A stretch of DNA of 38,801 nt from Rhodobacterales bacterium HKCCE4037 (lineage in GTDB: Bacteria > Pseudomonadota > Alphaproteobacteria > Rhodobacterales > Rhodobacteraceae), in contig WVSM01000016.1 in NCBI GenBank assembly GCA_015689645.1, positions 1 to 38,801 on the forward strand. The letters run 5' to 3'. A model generated the notes under the pieces. The model was not told where the DNA came from. It worked only from the letters and a program-made list of their open reading frames with translations, and did no database searches. Below are positions 31,891 to 38,801 of this stretch, in pieces. Made by a program: the position numbers and the translations under genes. Within the stretch, counting starts at the first letter, position 1, and each line of letters starts with the position of its first letter.

Positions 31891-32266
31891 GGAAAAGGCT
31901 CCGGTCCGGGTATGGTCCCGGTCGGTGTATAGCAGGCCGCCACGCGCGGCGCGCCGATTTCTCGAACTTGGCCGATTTTCGACAATCGGCGCGTTTCAGG
32001 GGCGGAATCGCCCGACGATAGAAAGAGCGGCGCCGCCCGAAGCGGACCGGTTTGCCGGGATGTCAGACCCGACGATGCGCGATGTGCCTGACCTTGGCCC
32101 GATGAGGGGGCTGTCTTCAGCCAGACGCAAACCCTCATGATCCTGTCCCGAACGCTTGTGCTTTCGCGCGCCCGGGTCTCGGTCGACCGCCGACGGTTGT
32201 GACCTGGTCAGGTTAAGAAACGGTGAAGAGTGCCGAGAGAAATTGCGCGGACCGTCCCGCCCGACA
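31891..32266. other. Intergenic region with AraC-type repeats
   Basis: This 376-bp gap upstream of the AraC gene (minus) and downstream of DUF2244 (minus) has no convincing coding sequence. It contains direct repeats CCGATTTCTCGA (31954-31965) and CCGATTTTCGA (31972-31982). The second is also the left arm of the inverted repeat GCCGATT-N6-AATCGGC (31971-31990). These fit autoregulation by the AraC-type protein. In the rest of the gap, up to 32266, I see nothing specific. Confidence 0.45.
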
Positions 32267-32764
32267 TCATGCGGGCCGAAGGTTCGCCTCGATCAGGCCT
32301 TTCAATTCGACCCGCTCCAGCGGCGTCAGGAAACGCCCCAGTTCGACCTCCCGCGCGCCACCCGTCAGGGTCAGGTAATTCGGCACCGGCCCGCCCCGCG
32401 TGTGGAGCGTCGCGCGCACCCAGTAGGGGTTGGCTTCCCAATCCTTCACGCCGCGCTTCGGCTCGTGCCGTTCGATGCGGATCAGATCGTCCCAGACGGT
32501 GACTTCCTCGTAGAGGTCCATGTCCCGCCAGGACCGTTTCAGCGCCGCCCAGACGCCCCAGATCGCGGCCAGAAGGAACGGCAACAGCGCCCAGAAGACC
32601 GAGGTGCCAAGGATCGAGAAGAGCGGCACCGAGATCAACGCCGCCGTGACCCCGATGAACCACACGAAGCCCTCGGGCGTGAGGCTCTTGTAGGGCGTCA
32701 GCACAAGATGCAGGCGCGGCGGGCCTTTGGGGGTCAGTTCGGGATCAGCGGGGCGGATCGGCAT
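32267..32764 (-). CDS. DUF2244 domain membrane protein
   Basis: A 165-residue protein with a DUF2244 domain: two adjacent membrane helices (about residues 31-73, including FVWFIGVTAALISVPLFSIL) followed by a soluble C-terminal half with GVKDWEANPYWVRATLH and a final GRFLTPLERVELKGLIEANL. DUF2244 genes are found next to ctaD in many alphaproteobacteria, so a link to cytochrome oxidase biogenesis is inferred but not proven. The start at 32764 (MPIRPADPE) is the first reasonable ATG. It is downstream of ctaD on the same strand, separated by 187 bp containing two inverted repeats. Confidence 0.88.
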   Translation of the reverse strand: MPIRPADPELTPKGPPRLHLVLTPYKSLTPEGFVWFIGVTAALISVPLFSILGTSVFWALLPFLLAAIWGVWAALKRSWRDMDLYEEVTVWDDLIRIERHEPKRGVKDWEANPYWVRATLHTRGGPVPNYLTLTGGAREVELGRFLTPLERVELKGLIEANLRPA

Positions 32765-32829
32765 GGCTCGGGTCGGTGCTGTGGAACGCTTCAAGATTAG
32801 CGGTGCGGCACGTTCCGGCAAGGGCCTTA

Positions 32830-32889
32830 CCCAAGCTGCGACGATGGTGTGCAGGTCCATACATCGGGAAGGTCGCATTGCAGCTTGGG
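32830..32889. other. Inverted repeat in the ctaD-DUF2244 gap
   Basis: CCCAAGCTGC (32830-32839) pairs with GCAGCTTGGG (32880-32889) around a 40-base loop, and inner GAC/GTC bases could extend it. It is 66 bp upstream of the DUF2244 start, so it may structure that gene's leader. Confidence 0.4.
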
Positions 32890-32905
32890 CTTTGCCTGAA
32901 ATGCA

Positions 32906-32929
32906 GAAGGCGCCCCCTAGGGCGCCTTC
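32906..32929 (-). terminator. Hairpin after ctaD
   Basis: GAAGGCGCCC (32906-32915) and GGGCGCCTTC (32920-32929) form a perfect 10-bp stem with a 4-base loop, 22 bp after the ctaD stop. The minus-strand tail (TGCATTT) is a weak T-tract, so termination may be partial. Confidence 0.6.
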
Positions 32930-32951
32930 GCGTTTGTCTTGGCTTGGCCGC

Positions 32952-34877
32952 TTAGTGATGCGGCTGACGGTCCCACATCTCGCGCGTCGGAAGCTCCTCG
33001 AAGGTGTGCTCCGGCGGCGGGTTCGGGAGGGTCCATTCCAGCGTGTCTGCGTGCTCACCCCAGTAGGCGGGCTGGGTCACACGCTTCCCGGCGCGCAGCG
33101 TGTAGGCCACGATGCCGATGAAGAACACGAAGGAGGCGAAGGACAGGAACGCCCCGATCGACGACCAGTAGTTCCAGAGCGCGAAGGCGTCCGGGTAGTC
33201 GATGTAGCGGCGCGGCATGCCCTGGCGACCCAGGAAGTGCTGCGGGAAGAACGTCAGGTTGGCGCCGATGAAGAACACCCAGAAGTGCAGCTTGCCGGCC
33301 CATTCCGGGTATTGGCGTCCGCTCATCTTGGCGATCCAGTAGTAGACGCCCGCGAAGATGCCGAACACGGCCCCGAGGCTCATCACGTAGTGGAAGTGCG
33401 CCACGACGTAGTAGGTGTCGTGATAGGCCCGGTCGACGCCAGCCTGAGACAGGATGATGCCGGTGGTGCCCCCAAGCGTGAAGAGGAAGATGAAGCCGAT
33501 CGCGAAGAGCATCGGGGTCTTGAAGCTGATCGAGCCCATCCACATCGTCGCGATCCACGAGAAGATCTTAACGCCCGTGGGCACCGCGATCACCATCGTG
33601 GCCACCATGAAGTAGGCCTGCTGGGTGAGGGTCATGCCGACCGTGTACATGTGGTGTGCCCACACGACGAAGCCCAGGCCACCGATCGCCACCAGCGCGT
33701 AGACCATCGGCAGGTAGCCGAAGATCGGCTTCCTGGAGAAGGTCGCCACGACGTGGGAGATGATGCCGAAGGCCGGCAGGATCACGATGTAGACCTCGGG
33801 GTGACCGAAGAACCAGAAGATGTGCTGGAACAGGATCGGGTCACCGCCGCCGGCCGGGTCGAAGAAGTTCGTCCCGAAGTTGCGGTCGGTCAGCAGCATG
33901 GTGATGGCACCGGCCAGAACCGGCAGCGACAGCAGAAGCAGCCATGCCGTCACGAACACGGACCATGCAAACAGCGGCACCTTGTGCAGCGTCATGCCCG
34001 GTGCGCGCATGTTCAGGAAGGTGGTGATGAAGTTGATCGAGCCGAGGATCGACGACGCCCCCGAGACGTGGATCGCGAAGATCGCGAAGTCCACGGCGCG
34101 CGAGGTCTCAACCCCCTGTGCCGAGATCGGCGGATAGAAGGTCCAGCCCGGGCCGGCCCCGCCGTCGATGAAGGTCGCGCAGAAGGCCAGCGAGGTGCCT
34201 GCGACATACATCCAGTAGCTGAGGTTGTTCAGGCGCGGGAAGGCCATGTCGGGCGCGCCGATCATCAGCGGCATGAAGTAGTTGCCGAAGCCGCCGAAGA
34301 GCGCGGGAATGACGACGAAGAACATCATCAGAACGCCGTGGCCGGTGATCATCACGTTCCACAGGTGGCCGTCGGGGTTGCCGTCAAGCTGGTCCATCGT
34401 TCCCAGCAGGGCTTGCGCCTCGGCCGGGTTGGCGGTTGCGATCATGCTTTCGAACGCGGCGATCGTGTCAGCGCGCAGGCCACCCTCGACGATGATCGCG
34501 GTCTGGTCGACCGTCTGGCCATCGCTGACGACCTGAACGGTCTGAGCGGCAGCGAGAAGCGAGCCCTCGACGCTGGAGAGCTGGTCGGCGAAGGCGTTGG
34601 TGCCGCCGCCGGCCGTGGCCAAGGCCTCGCCCAGACGCTCGAAGACCGATTGCATGGCTTCCGGAGCGGCTTCGTAGGGGATGTACATGAACTGCACACC
34701 CGGCTCCATCAGCTCCATCCGCATGTAGACGGTGAAAAGCACCGACACGAGGCCGACGAGGCCTGCGGTGAAGAGGTAAAGGATACCGATATCCTTGTGG
34801 TTGGTGGACATGAACCACCGAACGAAGAAGTTCGGACGTTCGTGGCCCTCATCGTGCGAGAGCGTCGCGTCTGCCAT
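32952..34877 (-). CDS. ctaD: Cytochrome c oxidase subunit I, aa3-type, with enlarged first loop
   Basis: Subunit I of the terminal oxidase, containing heme a and the heme a3-CuB site. The 641-residue protein has all key residues: heme a ligands H180 (ITGHGV) and H496, heme a3 ligand H494 (AHFHYVMS), CuB ligands H359, H408 and H409, the cross-linked Y363 in GHPEVY, E361 and D210 of the D pathway and K453 of the K pathway. Typical homologues are about 555 residues. The excess is an Ala-rich insertion between helix I and II, about residues 65-165, where Paracoccus-type proteins have a short loop. The start at 34877 (MADATLSHD) fits the family. It is upstream of DUF2244. Confidence 0.97.
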   Translation of the reverse strand: MADATLSHDEGHERPNFFVRWFMSTNHKDIGILYLFTAGLVGLVSVLFTVYMRMELMEPGVQFMYIPYEAAPEAMQSVFERLGEALATAGGGTNAFADQLSSVEGSLLAAAQTVQVVSDGQTVDQTAIIVEGGLRADTIAAFESMIATANPAEAQALLGTMDQLDGNPDGHLWNVMITGHGVLMMFFVVIPALFGGFGNYFMPLMIGAPDMAFPRLNNLSYWMYVAGTSLAFCATFIDGGAGPGWTFYPPISAQGVETSRAVDFAIFAIHVSGASSILGSINFITTFLNMRAPGMTLHKVPLFAWSVFVTAWLLLLSLPVLAGAITMLLTDRNFGTNFFDPAGGGDPILFQHIFWFFGHPEVYIVILPAFGIISHVVATFSRKPIFGYLPMVYALVAIGGLGFVVWAHHMYTVGMTLTQQAYFMVATMVIAVPTGVKIFSWIATMWMGSISFKTPMLFAIGFIFLFTLGGTTGIILSQAGVDRAYHDTYYVVAHFHYVMSLGAVFGIFAGVYYWIAKMSGRQYPEWAGKLHFWVFFIGANLTFFPQHFLGRQGMPRRYIDYPDAFALWNYWSSIGAFLSFASFVFFIGIVAYTLRAGKRVTQPAYWGEHADTLEWTLPNPPPEHTFEELPTREMWDRQPHH

Positions 34878-34928
34878 GTGCGTCTCCTGTTCGCGTCTTT
34901 TCGCGCTTCTTTGCGGTGCGGTGTCCCC

Positions 34929-34943
34929 GTTCCGCGCTTGTTC
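34929..34943. promoter_or_regulatory. LexA-like direct repeat upstream of ctaD
   Basis: GTTC-N7-GTTC, the alphaproteobacterial SOS-box pattern, lies 52 bp upstream of the ctaD start codon. The motif has only eight fixed bases, so about one occurrence by chance is expected in a window this size. Confidence 0.2.
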
Positions 34944-35118
34944 TGTGCGCATCAGGGCCGGGATAGGCCCCAGATCTCGAGTCGATTGCGCAACGGTTTA
35001 GTGCGCGCGCGAGGATGGATCAACGTGGCATCCTGCGCCAGGACTGTGGAAAGGTGGGTAATATTGGCGCAGGCGGGGATGCGGCGCTGAAAAATGCAAT
35101 ATCCTGCATGGGTTTTGC

Positions 35119-35144
35119 CATCCCGGCCTGAATTCGGCGGGATG
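35119..35144 (-). terminator. Inverted repeat after lipB
   Basis: CATCCCG (35119-35125) and CGGGATG (35138-35144) form a stem with a 12-base loop, 6 bp after the lipB stop on the minus strand. No U-tract follows, so it is only a possible 3' structure. Confidence 0.4.
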
Positions 35145-35150
35145 CCGGAC

Positions 35151-35837
35151 CTAATCGGCTGGTTCCGGGGGGCGCTCTCTTGCGCGCATGGCCCCGAAGA
35201 CCTCGTCGAAACTCCGCTTCAGCGCCACGTCGAGATCCTCCATCGACACCGGCAGGCCGAGGTCGACCAGCGACGTCACGCCGTGGCCTTCGATCCCGCA
35301 GGGCACGATGCCGTCGAAATGGCTCAGCTCCGGCTCCACGTTGATCGAGATGCCGTGGAAGCTCACCCATTTGCGCAGGCGCACGCCGATGGCGGCGATC
35401 TTGTCCTCGCGGGGGGAGCCGTCGGGCAGAGGCGGCTTCTCGGGGCGGGCGACCCAGACGCCGACGCGCCCCTCGCGGATTTCGCCCTTCACGTTGAACT
35501 CGGCCAAAGCGGCGATGATCCAGGTCTCGAGCTGCTGCACGAAACGGCGGATGTCGCGGCCACGGGTGTTGAGGTCGAGCATCACGTAAGCCACGCGCTG
35601 ACCGGGGCCGTGGTAGGTGTATTGCCCGCCGCGCCGGGTCTCATGGACCGGAAAACGGTCGGGGTCGCGCAGATCCTCGCGCCTGGCGGAGGTTCCGGCG
35701 GTGTAGAGGGCGGGATGCTCCAGCAGCCAGATCGCCTCGCCGGCCTCGCCACGGGCGATGGCGGCGGCACGGGCCTCCATCTCGGAAACGGCCGTCTCGT
35801 AGGGCACGGGGGCATCGGAGGTGATCCATTCGACCAT
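35151..35837 (-). CDS. lipB: Octanoyl-ACP:protein octanoyltransferase LipB
   Basis: LipB moves octanoate from acyl carrier protein to lipoyl domains, the first step of endogenous lipoate synthesis. The 228-residue protein has the family signature [13 protein letters not shown] (residues 68-80), the catalytic Lys K146 in [11 protein letters not shown] and the acyl-accepting Cys C180 in [13 protein letters not shown]. The start at 35837 ([10 protein letters not shown]) is the family N-terminus. It lies on the same strand as, and upstream of, ctaD, with a 273-bp gap between. Confidence 0.97.
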   Translation of the reverse strand: MVEWITSDAPVPYETAVSEMEARAAAIARGEAGEAIWLLEHPALYTAGTSARREDLRDPDRFPVHETRRGGQYTYHGPGQRVAYVMLDLNTRGRDIRRFVQQLETWIIAALAEFNVKGEIREGRVGVWVARPEKPPLPDGSPREDKIAAIGVRLRKWVSFHGISINVEPELSHFDGIVPCGIEGHGVTSLVDLGLPVSMEDLDVALKRSFDEVFGAMRARERPPEPAD

Positions 35838-35889
35838 GGCGCGGTTATGGGCGAGGGCGGGGGCGCGGGCAAGAGCGACCCGGAGCGTG

Positions 35890-36663
35890 CTATCGCGGCA
35901 AGAGCCCGGCATCGCGGATGACCGGCACGTTGGCGCGGCTGACCGGGATCTCGGTTCCGTCGGACAGGGTCAGGATCGCCCGGTCGCCGTCGCGGCGCGC
36001 CGCGGTGACGGCCTTCAGCGCCACCCAATGCGAGCGGTGCACCTGAAGTCCTTGCGTCGGCGCGGCCTCGCGGATCGCATCGGCCAGGCGCAGAAGAACA
36101 AGCTCTTCACCCCGCGCTGTGCGGATCCTTGTGTAGTGATCCTCGGACGACAGCGACAAGAGCGCCCCGCGCTTGTCGAGCGCAAGCCGGTCCATCAGGG
36201 CGGGACCAGCCTCCGTCGTGGTTGTTCCGGCTGCGCCACCCGGTTCGGGCAGAACCTCGAACATCAGGGTGATGACAACGGCGCTTCCCAGGACTTGCAA
36301 AAGGAGCGGCGGCCATTCATCGGCCGAGGGGAAATATCCGAAGGTCAGCAGGTTGAGTGCCGTCACCACGGGCGTGACGGCGATGCCGGTGGCGAGGCCG
36401 ACGATCATCACGCGGGCCGTCGCATGCATCGACCGGGTCCATCTTTCCAGCACCCGATTGACGCCGAAGCCGACAAGGTAGGTCAGCACCACCATCGCCA
36501 GCCAGTAACCGAAGCGCGGCAGAAGGTGCAGGCGCATGTCCGTGCCGAACGGGCCGATGATCGTCAGCAAGGCCGCCACCCCGCCCATCACGGTTAACGC
36601 GACCGGGTTCGTCAGAAGCGCCCGCCATTCGCGATGCGTGGAATGCGATGGGGTGTCGTTCAC
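35890..36663 (-). CDS. Membrane-bound LytTR DNA-binding regulator
   Basis: A 257-residue protein. The N-terminal half has about four hydrophobic segments ([77 protein letters not shown]). The C-terminal part, from about residue 160, is a LytTR domain: [32 protein letters not shown] and [20 protein letters not shown]. So it should be a DNA-binding regulator held in the membrane. The start is GTG at 36663 (VNDTPSH); other starts cannot be excluded. It is divergent from the DUF2306 gene, and CATTG-N7-CAATG in the shared gap is a possible operator. Confidence 0.85.
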   Translation of the reverse strand: MNDTPSHSTHREWRALLTNPVALTVMGGVAALLTIIGPFGTDMRLHLLPRFGYWLAMVVLTYLVGFGVNRVLERWTRSMHATARVMIVGLATGIAVTPVVTALNLLTFGYFPSADEWPPLLLQVLGSAVVITLMFEVLPEPGGAAGTTTTEAGPALMDRLALDKRGALLSLSSEDHYTRIRTARGEELVLLRLADAIREAAPTQGLQVHRSHWVALKAVTAARRDGDRAILTLSDGTEIPVSRANVPVIRDAGLLPR

Positions 36664-36718
36664 GAAGCAGGCCCTGCAATTGACGTAAGCACGGTTGGGC
36701 CGGCGCGGCCCGGTGGCC

Positions 36719-36735
36719 CATTGAGTAGCGCAATG
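36719..36735. promoter_or_regulatory. CATTG-N7-CAATG dyad in the LytTR-DUF2306 gap
   Basis: This inverted repeat lies between the divergent starts of the LytTR and DUF2306 genes, 33 bp before the latter. ATTGACGTAAGC about 40 bp to its left resembles its ATTGAGTAGC arm, as direct repeats bound by LytTR proteins do. Evidence is position and symmetry only. Confidence 0.35.
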
Positions 36736-36768
36736 CAATCCCACCCGCCACACCTGCCGGAGCTTCCC

Positions 36769-37260
36769 ATGACCCTGACCCCGCTTCTCGACGCCAGCCC
36801 CGCCATCCAGATCCACGTCGCCCTTGCCCTGCTCGCCATCGGGATCGGACCCTTCGCGTTGCTGCGCAAACGGCGCGACCGGCTGCACAAGACGCTCGGC
36901 TACATCTGGGTCGTCACGATGGCCGGTGTGGCGCTGTCGGCGTTCGGCATCCACGCGTTCGCGATGATCGGCCCGTTCAGCCCGATCCACCTGTTTGCCC
37001 TCTACACGCTCTGGTCCCTCTGGAGGGGGCTGCGCCATGCCCTGCGCGGCGATTACCGCGCCCACCGGGCCACCTACCAGGGACTTTACTGGTACGGTCT
37101 TCTGGTGGCGGGATCGCTGAATTTCCTGCCGGGCCGGCGGATCAACCAGATGATGTTCGGCGGCAATGACGGGTTGGGGCTGGTCCTTGTCGGCGCGCTC
37201 GCCGTGGCCCTTGCGGTCTATCACCTGAACCGGCGGTGGCGTGCGGTGCGCACCGCCTGA
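36769..37260 (+). CDS. DUF2306 membrane protein
   Basis: A 163-residue polytopic protein with about four to five helices and DUF2306 features: IQIHVALALLAIGIGPFALL, then RRDRLHKTLGYIWVVTMAGV, HLFALYTLWSLWRGLR and YRAHRATYQGLYWYGLLVAG. Function unknown. The start at 36769 has CCGGAGC upstream. It is divergent from a membrane-bound LytTR regulator and is the likeliest target of it. Confidence 0.87.
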   Translation: MTLTPLLDASPAIQIHVALALLAIGIGPFALLRKRRDRLHKTLGYIWVVTMAGVALSAFGIHAFAMIGPFSPIHLFALYTLWSLWRGLRHALRGDYRAHRATYQGLYWYGLLVAGSLNFLPGRRINQMMFGGNDGLGLVLVGALAVALAVYHLNRRWRAVRTA

Positions 37261-37283
37261 GCATGCGGCGGGGCAGGGTAGGG

Positions 37284-37302
37284 GAATCCTGCCTAAGGAT
37301 TC
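37284..37302. promoter_or_regulatory. Inverted repeat upstream of the peptidoglycan-binding protein gene
   Basis: GAATCCT (37284-37290) and AGGATTC (37296-37302), a 7-bp dyad with a 5-base centre, lie 64-82 bp upstream of the ATG and 24 bp after the DUF2306 stop. There is no T-tract, so an operator is as likely as a 3' hairpin. Confidence 0.4.
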
Positions 37303-37365
37303 GGAGATTCGCCTGTTATCGTGTAGACCAGAGAGATTACCCCTTGCTGCCCCCGGAGAGATTTC

Positions 37366-38801
37366 ATGTTCAAGACGCATTTGACGACGACGACCCTGAT
37401 CGCCGCCCTCGCCCTGACGCCCATGGCGACGGTTCCCGCGCAGGCGCAGGTCGATGACGCACGCGGCCTGATCGGCGGCCTGCTTCTGGGCGGTGCGATC
37501 CTTGGCGGGATCGCCGCCTCGCAACAGCCGCAGCCGCGCGTGATCCATCCCGCCCCGCAACAACCGCGTCCGCCGCAGGCCGGCCCCGCGCCGCAGCAGC
37601 CGCGCCCGCAGGCGACATACAATCCGCCGCGCCCGACCATTCCCGCCACCGAGGCGGGCCGCCAGGTGCAGACGGCGCTGAACTATTTCGGCTTCGATGC
37701 CGGCTTCGTCGACGGACAGGTCGGCCGCAACACCCGCGCCGCCGTGGAGCGCTACCAGGCCGCCCTGGGCTATCCCGTGAACGGCCGCTCCTTCCCCGAG
37801 CCGCAGGCGCAATACCTGATCGGCGCCTATCTCTGGGCCACCAACGGCGGCGCCGGTCAGACCGGCCTGCAGGGCACGCCCCTTCTGGTGGCGTACCGCG
37901 ACGTGCTGAACGGAACCGCCGGTCCGGTGATCGCAGGCAACCCCGGCGGTGGCTCGACCACCACCGTGATCGTGAACCCGGCCACCACCACCGTCGTCCC
38001 CGAGGGCCAGCCGCCGGTGACCACCGTCTCCGCCAGCGGCGCGCCCGTGGTGCCGAACCTTTTTGCCGGGTCGTCCGGCGCGCCCGTCCTGTCGTCGCGC
38101 TGCGATGCCGTCGCCCTGCAGGGGCAGGCCAATGGCGGGATGATGACGCTGGGCAACCTGACCAATCCCGGCTTCGCCCTGTCCGAGCAGTTCTGCACCG
38201 CGCGGGCCAGCGCCGTGAACCAGGGCCATGACCTGACCGATGCGATTACCGGGCTGACCTACGAGCAGGTCTCGGTGCAATGCGAAGGCTTCCGCGATGC
38301 CGTGTCGGCTCAGGCGAGCCTCGTGGGTGTCGTCAGCCCGCAGCAGGCCACCGCAGCCGCACAGGGCTTCGCGATCACCACCGGCATCCCGCAGGAGGAA
38401 TTGGCCGCGACCGCGCGCGTCTGCCTCGGTGTCGGTTACGGCGCCGATGACATGGACATGGCCATCGGGTCTGCCCTGATCCTCGTGGCGCTCGGCGAGC
38501 CGGCCTATGGCGAGCTTCTGGGCCACCACCTGCGTGAAGGCTACGGCCTGACCGCCGATGAGCATCGCGCCCACGAATGGTACGACGCCGCGCTGACGGC
38601 GCTGGCCGCCGGTGCGCCTGCCGTGTTCAGCCCCTCGGACGCCGGCCGCCTGCCGCTGATCCGCCAGGCCGTGGCGGTGAGCTTTGGCGGCACGTTGCAG
38701 CCGACGCAGACCTCGCTTCAGCCACAGGTTCCGGTGATCCCGGGCGCGGCCAGCTTCGCGCCGCAGGTCGTGGCCCCCGCGCCGGCCCCGGTGCCGAACA
38801 T
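37366..38801 (+). CDS. Secreted peptidoglycan-binding-domain protein (3' end missing)
   Basis: The reading frame from ATG 37366 (preceded by GGAGAG) is open for 478 codons to the window edge. It begins with a Sec signal peptide (MFKTHLTTTTLIAALALTPM, cleavage probably after AQA), then a glycine-zipper-like segment (GLIGGLLLGGAILGGIAAS) that may insert in a membrane. A Pro/Gln-rich linker follows. From about residue 95 there is a PG_binding_1 domain (VQTALNYFGFDAGFVDGQVG, then NTRAAVERYQAALGYPVNG). The following 330 residues are not recognised; they contain several cysteines and end in a second Pro/Ala/Gln-rich stretch. Envelope-located, probably bound to peptidoglycan. Enzymatic function cannot be told from the visible part. 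Confidence 0.8.
   Translation, partial: MFKTHLTTTTLIAALALTPMATVPAQAQVDDARGLIGGLLLGGAILGGIAASQQPQPRVIHPAPQQPRPPQAGPAPQQPRPQATYNPPRPTIPATEAGRQVQTALNYFGFDAGFVDGQVGRNTRAAVERYQAALGYPVNGRSFPEPQAQYLIGAYLWATNGGAGQTGLQGTPLLVAYRDVLNGTAGPVIAGNPGGGSTTTVIVNPATTTVVPEGQPPVTTVSASGAPVVPNLFAGSSGAPVLSSRCDAVALQGQANGGMMTLGNLTNPGFALSEQFCTARASAVNQGHDLTDAITGLTYEQVSVQCEGFRDAVSAQASLVGVVSPQQATAAAQGFAITTGIPQEELAATARVCLGVGYGADDMDMAIGSALILVALGEPAYGELLGHHLREGYGLTADEHRAHEWYDAALTALAAGAPAVFSPSDAGRLPLIRQAVAVSFGGTLQPTQTSLQPQVPVIPGAASFAPQVVAPAPAPVPN

Noticed and set aside
32727-35090. A 787-codon open frame on the plus strand, antisense to ctaD
   Set aside because: Its translation is His/Asp/Gly/Arg-rich with no domain, typical of the opposite strand of a high-GC gene; ctaD on the minus strand has every expected catalytic residue.
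36664-38574. Long minus-strand open frame running upstream from the LytTR gene across DUF2306 and the peptidoglycan-binding protein
   Set aside because: Only the part from 36663 downwards shows membrane and LytTR features; the rest is antisense to two genes with good starts and signal peptide or helices.

Overview
The window is GC-rich chromosomal DNA from an alphaproteobacterium, most likely a member of the Rhodobacteraceae (Roseobacter/Rhodobacter group). This rests on the gene set and protein style: an aa3-type CtaD next to a DUF2244 protein, an AmpD-like amidase next to rnpB, a DUF1127 protein beside a LysR gene, an alphaproteobacterial UbiH with AEAAH in place of GDAAH, and a 3'-end repeat that I recall from this family. 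I see no phage genes, insertion sequences, CRISPR arrays, tRNA or rRNA genes. This is mostly core genome with a few accessory-looking genes.

Layout. 1-4.5 kb: 3' part of ftsY (cut at the window edge), an MgtC-family protein, an EamA transporter, yciB, an RluB-type pseudouridine synthase and tadA. 4.5-8.2 kb (minus strand): gatC-gatA, an Excalibur-type lipoprotein, an AmpD-like amidase and the RNase P RNA, tightly packed in that order. 8.3-13 kb: a UlaG-like hydrolase, a secreted hypothetical, a GNAT enzyme, rpmG, chrA, a Bax-inhibitor-1 protein and a DUF1127 protein. 13-20.5 kb: LysR regulator, quinone oxidoreductase, XRE regulator, hisN, an 8-oxoguanine-deaminase-like enzyme, a CAP-domain lipoprotein, a DMT exporter with a membrane-tailed GNAT, and a small membrane protein. 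20.5-26.6 kb: ilvC divergent from two overlapping Lrp/AsnC regulators and a class V aminotransferase, then UbiH, a pyrimidine nucleotidase and a GntR regulator. 26.6-38.8 kb: an MshEN-glycosyltransferase fusion, carA, a YqeY protein, a small secreted protein not predicted by length-limited gene finding, an AraC regulator with membrane domain, DUF2244, ctaD, lipB, a membrane LytTR regulator divergent from DUF2306, and a peptidoglycan-binding secreted protein cut by the right edge.

The most interesting signals lie in or around short intergenic regions. (i) Three TTAA half-sites with exactly 7-bp spacing (two overlapping CtrA-type boxes) precede a glycosyltransferase carrying an N-terminal MshEN-like domain, a fold that binds c-di-GMP in other proteins. 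(ii) A 54-codon secreted-peptide gene has its Shine-Dalgarno locked in an 8-bp hairpin and a 32-bp perfect palindrome just after its stop. (iii) CtaD carries about 85 extra residues in its first periplasmic loop. (iv) A near-consensus Lrp palindrome sits just upstream of two tandem Lrp genes facing ilvC. (v) CGAAATG repeats lie between the DUF1127 and LysR genes. (vi) Perfect palindromes with six-base palindromic cores recur at gene 3' ends, beside a separate GC-rich 3'-end repeat present twice.
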